NCBI GenBank assembly: GCA_003550305.1
Contig: QKYT01000381.1
Span: forward strand, 1 to 64,000
DNA length: 64,000 bases
Direction of reading: 5' to 3'
Source of the DNA: Glomus cerebriforme
Taxonomy: Eukaryota; Glomeromycota; Glomeromycetes; Glomerales; Glomeraceae
In this document: piece after piece, positions 46,829 through 58,823 of the stretch
Layout: each line of letters begins with the position of its first letter
Numbering within the stretch: the first letter of the stretch is position 1
Made by a program: the position numbers and the translations under genes
The notes under the pieces: generated by a model
Database searches by the model: none
Seen by the model: only the letters and a program-made list of their open reading frames with translations
What the model was told of the DNA's origin: nothing

Positions 46829-47408
46829 AACGAAAGATTTATGACCGAAATAATTTTATTTTGAACTTTGAGTAATATATTATAGTTCTCGGTTATTGTC
46901 AAAAGTTGATACGTTTGAAGTTGTATCCAGAATCTATAAATGTTGCTTGCGGCTTAGACTCTAAGCCGCAATATGTGCTGTGCCTCTGAGCTCCGACGAT
47001 TTATGCTGCGGGAATTTCTTGATCATTATATAACGTATTCAATTTCTCATTCAATTTCTCGATCAATTTTTTGTGATTTTCAGATCGAGAATATTGAAAT
47101 AGATTATAGAATATAACGGACTCTTTAATTTAACAACAGCAACGCATTTTACACATCATTTTCTTCATATCTATTCATATTAATCATGTAAAGAAGTTTA
47201 AAATTTTATTATTAATTATATTTTACGTTTGCTTATTGGCATTGTTCCGACGATAAAGTTACTTCATTATATAAATATGCAACAATTATTCATAAATGAA
47301 TTTGTCCTGATCTCAAAAAAAATAAATCTTTTTTTTTCTTTTCTTATGATATTAGCCGTTCGTTATTAGATATTTTGTACTTTTATAGAACGTTCTATTA
47401 AATAAACA
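46829..47408. other. Divergent intergenic region with a perfect 12-bp palindrome
   Basis: It separates the starts of two divergent genes. At 46947-46971 lies TTGCGGCTTAGA, one C, TCTAAGCCGCAA, a perfect inverted repeat in an AT-rich promoter region about 120 bp from the start of the membrane-protein gene. Nothing else was recognised. Confidence 0.6.
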
Positions 47409-48479
47409 ATGGCAAAAATTAAACAAATCAAACCATCTGATAGAAAAAAGTTGTATTTTCATTCGGATAAAAAGGAAGTAAGATATATAAAAATTATATA
47501 TATGTCCATTTCTTATTTATTTTATATATGTACGTATATATACATATATATAAATATATACATTTTTTTTTTAGCCATGTTGGGATCCAACATGGTGCTA
47601 TCCGGAAAAAGACGAAATAATGATAATTGCAGCTTGGGATAGTTGGGATACAGACTATGAAACCTTTAAGACATCATCATCTCCTGTTATTTCAGTTCTC
47701 TCGATCGATTCAAGTTCTGGCACCCAGGAGTTTTCTAAATCTAACAACAATATACAAACAACAAAATTAAAAGGATCAACGCCTATTCAGACGTTTAATA
47801 CTAGAAGTCGCGTTGATGTGGAAACAAGTCAATGTGAGGATTTAATTAAGTTTGATGAAAAAAATGTCAAAAAAGACATAAATTCAATAATTAAAGAACT
47901 AAAATCTTTAAGTTTCACATCTTCGGATGAAAAGTAAGTAAATTTTACATTTTATATATATGCTTTTAAATTTGGATTGCTTTAATATACATATATGTTT
48001 TAAATTTTTTTTTTATTCATTATTGAATAAAGTATACATTCAACTAAGAATTCGTCAAATAATATGGTGCAGCCAATGGAAGCTAAGGAACATAGGTAGA
48101 TTCATTTAATTGTTTAATTCTGAAGATACTTATAAACCAAAAAATCCAATTGTATTAATTTAACTTATTACATAGCAGAGAATATGAGTATAATAAAAAT
48201 GAAAATTCTCAACCTGTCGACGTTTTGATTGATTTAGATGGGTTGGACGATTGGCTTAATAAGGTCAATATTCCCTCCAAAGATAGTCAATTGGAACAAA
48301 GTTGGTGTCAAACAGATGCGGATAAAGCAAGAAAAAATACCTCTAATATGAACGATAAGGTAAATAATAAAGTTCAAACCGTTTATATTTATAATTGTAA
48401 TTAATATTTCTTTTTTTTTTTTCATTAAAAGGTTAACTATAAAGATTTGTTGGAGTTTGATTTATTGATGCAAAAATAA
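47409..48479 (+). CDS. Acidic protein of unknown function
   Basis: Five exons (47409-47477, 47575-47933, 48033-48095, 48176-48359, 48432-48479) close to 240 residues. The basic N-terminus (MAKIKQIKPSDRKKLYFHSD) is followed by an aromatic patch (CWDPTWCYPEKDE, AAWDSWDTDY). A Ser/Thr-rich, probably disordered middle leads to short acidic-hydrophobic motifs: CEDLIKFDEKN, VDVLIDLDGLDDW and the C-terminal YKDLLEFDLLMQK. These DL(I/L).FD repeats look like linear peptide motifs of the kind that bind trafficking adaptors or clathrin, but I cannot assign a family. Exon phases all agree, so the gene model is sound although the function is unknown. Confidence 0.65.
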
Positions 48480-49100
48480 ATTGTGTACAAGCAAATAGTA
48501 ATTTGTTTTGACAATCGAATGAATTACTGCGGCACTAAATATTAAATATCTTAAAACTGTGTATAATCAATTCGCATTTCGTATCTTTCAATTTTATGAT
48601 AAAATAAATTATATGCTCTTGTTGTACAACAAAATAAATATCGTCATAAAAGATTTTTTTTTCATACAATGAAAACTCTATTATCTGTTTATCTGCCATG
48701 TTATATTTCGCATTTTTTTTAAGTAACAAACAAAAATACGAGAATAAAATGCACTCCCTTTATTAAATAAAAGAACGCCAAATGTGTATTCAGATAGGTT
48801 AAATTTAATGTTTCGAAAAAAAAAAGATTAAAAATCATTCCCAAATTTGGATTGAAATTAAGTTCCGACGTTGCCAAGTATTAACCTTTCTTGGTCAATT
48901 GAACGCGTTATTATAATTTGATGTCCAATAAAATATATTCAAAATTTAAAGTATTTCTACAAAGAGATATAAAAGGTTATAATTCTGAAATCTTCATGTG
49001 AGAACATGTGCATAAATGCATATCATTTTTTTTTCCGATTAGCTTTTCTTATTTTTACTCTGTTCTTTTTTTTTTCTCGCTGTTAAAAAGTTTGTTAAAA
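48480..49100. other. Intergenic stretch, no gene recognised
   Basis: AT-rich. It holds the 3' flank of the acidic-protein gene and the promoter of the hydrolase gene. No repeat or RNA gene was seen. Confidence 0.5.
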
Positions 49101-50838
49101 ATGTTGGCTTTATATAAAATTGAAGAATTTGCCAGATTAATGGTTATTTATTCTATTGGAATACTCTTTAGTATTTTCTCGATATGCATTCCTATTCTAA
49201 AAGATATACTTAAACGAAAAGATGTTTTTACCGTAAAAGACAGAAGTAGTTGTATGTTATTTATGAATGCAAAATATTAAGAACTACACTATTTAATAAA
49301 TTCACTTAAAGTGATTCTTATCTAAAGAAATAATTAACCGCTTCGTTTTATTTATAGACGAGTCAAGATTATATACTGAATGTTCGGATTTTGTACAACA
49401 CAAAACATTAACACTTGAAGGAAAATTTTTCCACTATGTTGAGGTTGGAGATGTATCTAAGCCTTTGATTTTGTTTTTGCATGGATTTCCTCAGGTATTT
49501 ATAAAAACTTTATAACATTTATTTAATAATATTATTTCTAACCGTCCATTTTTATTTAGTTCTGGTATTCGTGGCGATTTCAACTTCAAGGACTTCAAGA
49601 TATGGGTTATCATTTAGTGGCCGTGGATATGGTAAATACCTATTTTTATTAAAACTATTATGACTATGCTGAACCGATATTTTTTTTATCAATCATAATA
49701 CTCAGCATAGTACTAATGATTAAATAATGATAATCTTATCGGATGGGGACATCGGCCTTCGACCGATATATCCATATATCCATATAAAAAGAATCTCATT
49801 TATAAAAGAAATTATTATTTTATTTAGAGGGGTGCAGGAGGGAGTTATAAGCCACGTGAGGCGCATAATTATAATGCGAATTTATTATTAACAGATATAC
49901 GTGATATTATACAAAAATTATCCCCTAATGGACGTGCAGCATGTGTAGTTGGACATGACTGGTAATTAACTAATTATTCATATTATTCACTTACTTACTC
50001 GAATTAATCCTATCATCATTAATTATAGGGGTTCTATAATTGCATGGCAAGCTGCAGCACAGAGTTGGGAATGGGATCAATATCAGGACCAATCTGGATA
50101 CATTGACAGATTAATAATACTAAATGGTTGTCATATGGTTATATTTAACCAAAATTTTCGTTCCCGATTGACCGATTTCATTCATTTATATCGTAATTTA
50201 AAATCTTTAATAAGCAACCCAATATCTACACTCGCCCTTTCTTGGCAAAAGTTTCGACCGTGTATAGATCAGTTTTTTGGAAGTTTTTATGTATTCATAT
50301 TCAATTTACCAAATCCGATAGGTGAATCTTGGTTTTTATTAAGAGATGTCGAAATCTACGATAAATTGTCAAGAAGTATTCCAAAAGAGATGATGAACGA
50401 AGAAGATATTAATTTTTATAAAGCAATTTTTTGTGCAGATAATTATGCTAGTCTTATAGGCGGAATAAATTATTATAGAAGTAACGCTATGAATGGATTT
50501 TTTAAAGAACAAGAAAGGCGCGGAATTAAGCAGCCTGGTTTCATTGGGATACCTACTTTAGTCATTTGGGTATGTTTATAATATTAAAATGTTTCTGTGA
50601 TTAATATTATTATTAAAAATTTTTTTTAACTTTGTAGGGAGATAAAGATCCAACGATGAATAAAGATTTATGTTTATCTAATATGGGAAAATTAGTGTCA
50701 AATTTAAAAATTGAACATATTCCTGAAGCTAATCATTTTATTCAAGAAGAATGTCCTGATAAAGTTAACAATTTAATTAGGACGTTTATAACTAGTCAAG
50801 GAAATTATCATGACCTTGATGAAAATATTGAGTCATAA
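49101..50838 (+). CDS. Epoxide hydrolase-type alpha/beta hydrolase, membrane-anchored
   Basis: Six exons (49101-49251, 49358-49494, 49560-49631, 49828-49961, 50029-50569, 50638-50838) give 411 residues. An N-terminal hydrophobic helix (MVIYSIGILFSIFSICIPIL) precedes the hydrolase fold. HGFPQFWYSWR at residues 92-102 forms the oxyanion hole. RGAGGSYKP follows, and VGHDWG carries the nucleophile Asp164. The late segment HIPEANHFIQEE has the catalytic His378. Asp as nucleophile in GHDWG and the HGFP motif point to epoxide hydrolase or haloalkane-dehalogenase-like enzymes. The membrane anchor resembles EPHX-type proteins. The substrate is not predictable, though lipid epoxides or P450 products are possible. 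The P450 pair lies next to it. Confidence 0.87.
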
Positions 50839-51218
50839 TTTAATAATTATTCTCGTAATAAAACATTAATAGCTAGTACTAAATCAAATTTATACAATAA
50901 AAACAATTTATTACAGTGATTGGGTTAGCATTTCTTTGTTTAAATATTGAAGAATTTAATTGGTACTGTAGATCCGTTTCAACGAAAGGAAGGATTTTTA
51001 ACAAAGGATATTTGACAAATTTGATTGGCTTTGCTAAATTTCGGTATATCCGAACGTTTATTGACGAAATTTATTTTTCAATTGTATTCATGAAAAGAAC
51101 GAATACGTATTTATTTATTAATTATTTATATTCTTATATTATATAATTACAATCAACAAACTAATAATAATTATTTATCTAAATATCTATAAAAAAATAT
51201 ATATATGATATGAGAAAT
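50839..51218. other. Convergent 3' flanks
   Basis: AT-rich region between the hydrolase and the first P450 gene, which converge here. A 76-codon plus-strand frame at 50916-51146 has no family features. Confidence 0.45.
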
Positions 51219-53185
51219 CTAATTTCTGCGATGAACTTTAACTAATAAAGGATCCTTCATTGGTAAAGTTAAAGAAACGCCAAAATCAGGTGGAGATTTT
51301 TGACCTGGCATTCTTTCAAATTTATATTTTCTTAATAATGAAGTTGCCAGTGTCATAGCTTCGATTGTAGCAAAATTCTGTCCAAGACTAATTAAAAAAA
51401 TGTAATCGTTGAATAAAACATTATTAAATAAAACTAAAATACATACATCATACATACCATAATCTGGGACCACAATTAAAACTAGTGAATTTATATTGAC
51501 TTGGTTTCAATCCATCTTCAGAACCTAAGAATCTTTCGGGATTAAATATCTTTGCATCTATACCCCAAACTCTTTCATCTCTTCCAGTAGCCCAAGAAGA
51601 CCAGTTCACTAATTCACCAGCATAAATTGGTATACCATTCGGAAGTTTATCATCTTTAAGACATAACTAAATTACAAAAAGTTTACGAGTTTATGCTTCA
51701 ATTTTATTATCTGTATACAATAAAATAAAAAAGTAGTTTTATTTTTTTTTACCTTCACATTTCTTGGTACCGCAGGATATAATCTGAGTGTTTCATAAAA
51801 CGTGGCTTGTGTATATTCAAATTGTTTAATGTCGTCATATTTTGGAATTGGATTATCTTCTGAGAGCAAAGAATTTAATTCTTTTACTAATTTTTCTTCA
51901 ATAGTAGGATTTACCATTAGATTATACATCATCCACGCAAGTTCCTGCGCGGTTGTATCGCGTCCTAAATTTTTTTTTAAAAAAATTTTGTCAATGTTGC
52001 CTTTATATAAATAAAGTCGACTAATATATATGTATTTTTACCAGCAATAATTAAATTCAATATAATATCTCTTAATTCTTTATCAGTTAATTTTTCTCCA
52101 TTTTCATATTCAGCATTCATGAAAAGATTTAAAATATCTCTGGTATCTTTCAGGGCTTCCGGATCATTTCTACGTTGTTTAATTATATTATAAGCAAAAT
52201 TCGATAAATATTTACAAGCTTCACGCATTTTACGACCTTCTTTTGTAAGTATTTCTTTAAATTTCCATAAATAAGGATTTGTAACCCTTCTATTAATTAC
52301 CGCCTGTGCGAAATCAAATGCTGCTGCAAATGGTACTGGTTTTTCAAGATTTGCTAAACAATTAAAATCCAATCCAAATGTAATTTTTCCAAAAGAATCC
52401 AAAGTAAATCTGTAAAATAATTCTTGTAAATCAAAAATTTCACCACTATTCACTTTTTCTTCCATGATTTTTAAAAATTTTTTGGTATCTTCTTCAAATA
52501 CAACACAAATGATTTCACGGAAATTTTTTCCGTAGAATAAGTGACTAGCCAACTTTCGTTGAAATTTCCACATTTGTCTAAATAAAGAAATAAAGGAACC
52601 ATATTGAATATATTAAAATAACATACAAAGTATTTATGTAGATAACGCACCCGTTGACGTTGAATATACCATCACCTAATAGGTCAAGTAATCTTACTCT
52701 ACCTCCAGGAGTTTTTATGTAATTGTCAAAATTTGCTTGAAAATTTTATTGAAAAAGAAAGGATTTATTATTATTAATTAACGATATTAAAGAAATATTA
52801 CTACCAGTATTCTTTGAAACTTACTTTTCATAACATACTCTATACTTTCAGGATCATTAATTGTAATAAATCTACCCAATCCTGGAAAAGTAAAAGTCCT
52901 ATTCAAACATAATTCATAAGTCTTTAATAATTTTTCTTTTTTAGTTTTACAATAACGTTATAATATTACTTACGCAATTGGACCATATTCCATTAAAACA
53001 TCGTACATAAAATTTGTTAACTCTTTCTTTCTTATTTCGAGAAGATTCCCAATTATTGGTAAACCTTTTGGTCCCGTGAGATCCGGTCTTGCATTTGTAC
53101 CTATACTTCTATCTGGATATTTTATTATTAGGTAAAGAAGAATACCTAAGAGACCAACAAACATTGATGTTATGATGGATATCAT
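51219..53185 (-). CDS. Cytochrome P450, copy A of an inverted pair
   Basis: A gene of about eight exons and roughly 500 residues. The first exon (52974-53185) has an N-terminal membrane anchor (IITSMFVGLLGILLYLII), the basic/proline hinge and GPKGLPIIGNL. The I-helix reads LIIAGRDTTAQELAW, the K-helix ExxR is ETLR, and the PERF segment is NPERFLGSEDG. The heme loop, read across a junction, is FNCGPRLCLGQNFA with the Cys ligand, so the enzyme should be functional. It pairs head-to-head with the copy at 53926. Unlike that copy, it has no intron between GRDTTAQ and the next residue. The substrate is unknown; the family is expanded in AM fungi. Confidence 0.92.
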
Positions 53186-53925
53186 TTTTTTTAAAAGTAA
53201 ATGTTTAAATTTTGCAAAATTTTTTTTTAAAAAAAAAAGGTATTTTTATATTACAAAAATAAATAATAAATAATAAACAAAAAATTTAACAAAGAAATTC
53301 GACAAAAAAAAAAAGAGATGGTGTAAATGGTGCCTAATTTATATTTTGATTTCTTCTGATGTCACAAAAAAATTTTTTAATTAAAGCTTAAAAAATAATC
53401 ATTCTTATATGGTTAGATTAAACGATTAATTGGGTTATTGGATTAATCGGATAAACGATGATTCGCAAGTACAATAGTACAATATTAATGCTTCCAAAAT
53501 AATGAATCACATTGATGATTATTAATTTTTCCGGTACTATAGTTTTTTCGTCTTTATTGTCTTTATTCTACAAAAAAGAAAATATGATGAACAATCCGCA
53601 GGGAATATTCTTTTTGTGACTTAATATAATGTCTACATAATTTCTTAATGCCGTAATACCGGCCAGAAATCACGTGGAAGTGAAAGACACCTATCACATT
53701 TGTTTAAAAAAGGAACTTATCTTGAATATACAGGTTATCTAATTTTGATTCGGGCGTTTATGTATACATGTAATGCGGCTTTTGATAAACACATGAAATT
53801 CATGTTGTGTATATTTGTCTGTTCACACGGCTAACTTTAGAAAATTTTGATATCAAAAATTATACATAAATATCGATTATGATAAAATGTTATCAAACAA
53901 ATAAAAAATTCTGATAAAAAAAAAA
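53186..53925. promoter_or_regulatory. Shared divergent promoter region of the two P450 genes
   Basis: 740 bp between the two P450 start codons. No gene is present. It contains several short A/T runs and a small GC-richer patch (taatgccgtaataccggcc, about 53647-53665). Any shared control is inferred from the head-to-head layout. Confidence 0.4.
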
Positions 53926-56089
53926 ATGGCGATCGCGACAGCCATCCTCGTAGGCCTTCTAGGACTATTGATTTATCTTTTAGTAAAATATCCGGATAGA
54001 AGTATTGGTACAAAACCAAGAACAGATCTTAATGGTCCGAAAGGCTTACCACTCATTGGAAATTTATTAGATATTCATAAAAATGAAAAAGGTTTGATAA
54101 TGTTTGTATACGAAACTTTAATGGAATACGGGCCAAATGCGTAAGTAATTTTTTTTACATAGTATGATAATAATGATCTTATTACTTATTTAATTTTTAA
54201 TCTTAGAACGTATACTTTACCGGGAATGGGTAGAATTATTACCATTAATAATCCCGAATGTTTAGAACACGTTATGAAAAGTAAGTTATATACATTATTT
54301 ATTGAAAGTGAATAATAATAACAATAATCTTAATCTATGGATAAATATTACAGCGAATTTCGAAGGTTACATTAGAGGAAAAATGTTTTATAAACTTTTG
54401 CATGATGTGTTGGGTGATGGTATTTTCAACACTTTCGGGTAAATTTTTGCTGCGCCACTTTATTTTTTTTAAAAACTTTGACATTTTAATTCTTAATTCA
54501 TTTATTATAATAGAAACAATTGGAGAATGCAAAGAAAATTATCGAGTCATTTATTTAATACTAAAAATTTTCGTGAAATTATTTATGATGTGTTTGAAGA
54601 AGAAACCAAAAAAATGTTAAATATCTTGGATAATTTTGCAAAATCCGGAAAATCACTTGATTTACAAGATTTATTTTTCAGATTTACTTTGGATGCATTT
54701 GGAAAGTAAGTTTTAATTAAAAAGAACTTTGATTAAATTAAAAAAAATTCTCTTCTCATTTTCGTTAAATTTTAAGAATTACATTTGGAATGGACTTTAA
54801 ATGCTTAACGAATCCAGATAATCCAGTACAATTTGCGAAATCATTCGATTTCACGCAAAGAGTATTAGGCAATCGATTAGAAAATCCTTTTTGGAGTATT
54901 ACAGAATTATTTACGAAAGAAGGTCGTAAAATGCGCGAAGAGTGTAAATATTTATCAGAATTTGGTAATCAAATAATTGAGAATCGTAGAAATGATTTGG
55001 AAGCTTTAAAGAACCCTAAAGATGTTGTCAATTTATTTATGAATGCTCGAAAGGATAATGGAGAAAAATTAACTGATAGAGAATTGAGAGACATTGTATT
55101 AAATTTTATCATTGCCGGTACGTCCTTTATGAAAATATCCTGATTAATATATAATATCCTTGATTAATATATTATACTGTACCTCCTGATATTTCCGATT
55201 TTTTCAATTTAAAAAATAATTTTAGGTCGTGACACGACTGCGCAGGTAATAAAATTTGGATTTGTTCTTATTTATAATATTTTTATTAATTATGAACATT
55301 GGTATTATTTTTATTTAGGCTCTTTCTTGGATGATGTATAATCTTATGGCTAATCCTTCTATTGAAGAGAAATTAGTAAAAGAAGTGAATTCCTTACTCT
55401 CGGAAGAAAATCCAATTTCAAGTTATGAAATCGTAAAACAATTTCAATATACGCAGGCAACATTATACGAAGCGCTTCGATTACATCCTGTAGTTCCAGA
55501 TAACTTTAGGGTAATTATCAAAAAAAAAAGAATATATATATATATTTATTAAATATTTGTTATAAAAAAATACGTAAAAAAAAAAACTTTAATTATAATA
55601 GGTATGTCTTAAAGACGATGTACTTCCAAATGGTATACCAATTTATGCTGGTGAATTAGTGAACTGGTGCTCTTGGGCCATTGGAAGAGATGAAAGAGTT
55701 TGGGGTAAAGATGCAAAAATATTTAATCCTGAACGATTCTTGAACTCTGAAGATGGATTGAAACCAAATCAATATAAATTCTCAAGTTTTAATTGTGGTC
55801 CAAGAATATGGTACGTATTATAAATATTCAACATGCGAATTTTTTTAATAGAAACTAAAGTCGAAAATTTTATTTAAACAGTCTTGGACAAAATTTTGCC
55901 ACAATGGAAGCTGTAATGCTTACAACTGCTGTATTAAGACAATATAAATTTGAAATGACGCCAGGACAAAAATGTCCTCCTGATTACGCTTGTTCCATAA
56001 CTTTACCAATGAAAAATCCTTTATTAGTTAAAGTTCATCATCGTTGTGTAGCAGAGGTACAAACTGCGGACAATCAAACTTTGATGTAA
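53926..56089 (+). CDS. Cytochrome P450, copy B of an inverted pair
   Basis: Nine exons (53926-54140, 54207-54280, 54354-54438, 54514-54705, 54777-55117, 55226-55245, 55319-55510, 55602-55810, 55882-56089) close to 511 residues. The anchor is TAILVGLLGLLIYLLV, followed by GPKGLPLIGNL. The I-helix is FIIAGRDTTAQALSW, ExxR is EALR and the heme loop is FNCGPRICLGQNFA. All key residues are intact. Exon 6 is just 20 nt and codes for the end of the I-helix motif. Copy B ends with an extra tail of about 15 residues (CVAEVQTADNQTLM) that copy A lacks. Close similarity throughout shows a duplication with inversion. Confidence 0.93.
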
Positions 56090-56261
56090 CGTAGTAATTA
56101 ACTACTAAATAGTAATCGATAATCAAATGTCATTTTATTTAACCGCATAAAAAAAAAAAATAATAATAATAAAATATATATTAGAATGAGATACATTATA
56201 AAATACATAAAAACATAAATGACATGAATGATAAACTCTTAAAGTCTTAATATACCTAAAA

Positions 56262-56792
56262 CTAACTATCAGAAACAGGTGATAATTTCATTAAATCCAT
56301 AGTTTGTTGATTGTAAATTTTATTTATCTGATCCGAAATGTCTTTATAATACGCTTTAACGGTTAAGGGTTCGTTTTTCCAATAATCGCTTGATAACTTT
56401 GTGATTAACAATTGATGTAATCTTATTTCTAAACTCTCCAAATATTCAGAAAAATATTTTCTATATATAATGAAAGAATTTCCTGTACGATAAGTTATAT
56501 TCTTTCTTTTATCAATTCTTGGAACATATTTTTCCACATTTATGTTTGGTGGAAAATTAGGTTTCAAGCATTCGTGATCTATAATTAAACTAATCAAATA
56601 GGTAGTATAATTATGATATTCGTGTGCTAAATAATTAGGATTCGTGTGAAGTTGTACCGGATCATATTTCGTATTAATATAAACTAAATAATAGTCACGG
56701 AAAAATGGATTTTGCAAAGGATGTAAAGGTTTGTCCAAATTTTCATAATTTTGAAATAATATTTTAGATTTTTCACTTTCATTCGTATCCAT
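56262..56792 (-). CDS. HMG-box protein of MATA-HMG type
   Basis: Single-exon gene of 176 residues. An HMG-like box lies at about residues 98-160: YRTGNSFIIYRKYF, then a helix with LHQLLITKLSSDYWKNEP and VKAYYKDISDQINKIY. The N.F..YRK start, the W in helix 2 and the Y..L/I end match the MATA-HMG boxes known in large numbers from Rhizophagus. The N-terminal 95 residues carry an aromatic-rich segment without a named domain. Such proteins are presumed DNA-binding regulators; some members lie at candidate mating-type loci. Assignment is from the motif pattern, and the box is divergent. Confidence 0.7.
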   Translation of the reverse strand: MDTNESEKSKILFQNYENLDKPLHPLQNPFFRDYYLVYINTKYDPVQLHTNPNYLAHEYHNYTTYLISLIIDHECLKPNFPPNINVEKYVPRIDKRKNITYRTGNSFIIYRKYFSEYLESLEIRLHQLLITKLSSDYWKNEPLTVKAYYKDISDQINKIYNQQTMDLMKLSPVSDS

Positions 56793-58823
56793 TTTAATTA
56801 AAGAAAATTTTTTGTTATTTTTTTCAGATTTTCAAAATATTGTACCTTTATATATGTATAATTAATCAACCGCAGTAACAGTTCAGACAGTTTATAATTT
56901 ATGTTGAAACAAAAGATTTTTATTTGTTCAACTTTTACATAAAAGGTAATTATATGAAACACAGAAACAGAACCACAGTATTAATAGGAAATTGATTCCG
57001 AATGATAACAGAACTGCGCATTTTATTTCTTTTATACAATTGAATTTGTAGATTTCATAATGATTGTTACTGCGTGAGGGCGTGAGATGAATGATAATAA
57101 ATAGTGAAAGTTTGAACTAATTTGAATTATTATTACTTATCTTGCAATCTTTTACTTTGATACAAATTAAATAAAAATTTATTTTGTTTCATAAAAAAAT
57201 TGTTAAATTTAGAATATATATATATATATATATATAATTTTTTGATTTGATAATTATCAAATTCTATATATATTTATCTCGAACAATCAAAAATTCCATT
57301 TTTGGCTACAATGATGACCTACAAAAAATAAATATAGATTTAAACTTTTTTAATGAAGCGCTATTTTAAGGATGCTGAAACTTTCTCTATAGAAATAATT
57401 ATTCCTTATTTTATAAAAAAATGAATAAATGATTGTTTTGTTTAAGGTTATTATAGTTTATTATATGACTAAAATGATTTATTGATTGTGGATATATTTG
57501 TCAAATTTTATTCCGTGAATTTCTTATTGGTTTAGTTCTTTGTATATTTATAGGTCCCAGCAGATATCTACCTTTTAAACGGGTTTCTTTTGATCATACA
57601 GAATTTCACTTGACACCAATACATGAGCCATTTGACACATTATACATTCCTTTTTAATATTACAAAACTAAATATAAAGATCTTTCCTTGTCATCCAATT
57701 TTTTTCATTCGAAATATTTTCATTTTTTATGGGTTTCACTTTTTACTTTTTTGATCATTACTTTATAAATTTCGTTAATTATACCCTTTTAACACCTTCT
57801 TACAATTTCTATTTCAACACTCTTTAGGTAATGTTTGATAATCAATTCCAGAATAATGTAAATAATTGGTTCAAACATTTTCATTGAACGAACGTTGATA
57901 ATTTCTTAAATTATTAAATATCCATTAACTTTTATTTTATAAATACATGATCAAAGCCATTGTAAATAAGTATATGAATTGAGACGAATAGCATAAAAAT
58001 AAAATTTTATGTAATACTGTGCCACAACCGAAACATCTATGATAAACTATATATATTTGAAACGTCATATAAAACTTAACTCTTGTTTACTACTATAAGA
58101 AATGTATTAAATCTATTATCGGCAAACTACGTTTTTTTTTTTAAGTTTTTTTTTTTTTGTGTTTTTGTGTTTACAATAAATTTAATGCTGGCCAGAATTA
58201 TGTTTAATCCTATAATTCCAGCCTGTAAAATTTGCCAATGAGCTTATTATTGACGTTCTTAAAATAGTTGGAAATTTAATGTATGATCGAGGGAGAAAAA
58301 AAGAAATCACACACTATTTTTCTGAAAGATGTCCAGGAAATAACAGAGTGTTCCTGTTTGAAAACGTCAAGAAAAAGGGGTCTGATTCATTTCACCGACA
58401 ATCATTTCACAGACGTTTCACCGGCAAACGTTTCACCAACAGGGTTTGACGGTCAGTGAACCGTTTATTGGTGAAATGATTGTCAGAAAAAGAATGTTGC
58501 AAACTTGCATAAAAAAATAAGATCGGTTTTGTCCTATCCCAGTTTGGAGTAAGTTTATTAATAACAAAATGATCTTGAAACCGAAAGTAATGAAGTTTGA
58601 TAAGTTTGAATCAATACATAATGACTATGTGAATAATTTTGGTAATTGAAAATATTGAAAATATTATTATTTCTTATTTATTTAATTATATATATATATA
58701 TTAAAATTAAATGACTTAATTAATATTTTATTAAAATTATCTTAACTTATTTCTTAAGAAACTTATGATGACTCTTAAAACTTAAATTATTTCATATTTT
58801 CTTAAAAACCTTAAAAATTTTCT
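56793..58823. other. Long intergenic stretch, no gene recognised
   Basis: AT-rich. It has a TA microsatellite at about 57216-57237 and a compact GC-richer repeat block near 58390-58490 (listed separately). No exon chain was found on either strand. Confidence 0.45.
58385..58490. repeat. Short palindromic repeat block with TTTCACC units
   Basis: Arms GACAATCATTTCAC (58397-58410) and GTGAAATGATTGTC (58471-58484) form a perfect 14-bp inverted repeat. Between them the unit (C/G)(A/T)TTCAC(C/A) recurs at 12-16-bp steps (catttcaccgac, catttcacagac, gtttcaccggc, gtttcaccaac). This is probably a small MITE or a remnant of one. No function can be assigned. Confidence 0.6.

Noticed and set aside
49008..49100. 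Upstream extension of the epoxide hydrolase
   Set aside because: Phe/Ser-rich leader from T-runs; the ATG at 49101 gives a normal anchored hydrolase.
57216..57237. TA microsatellite
   Set aside because: Ordinary simple repeat in an AT-rich genome.
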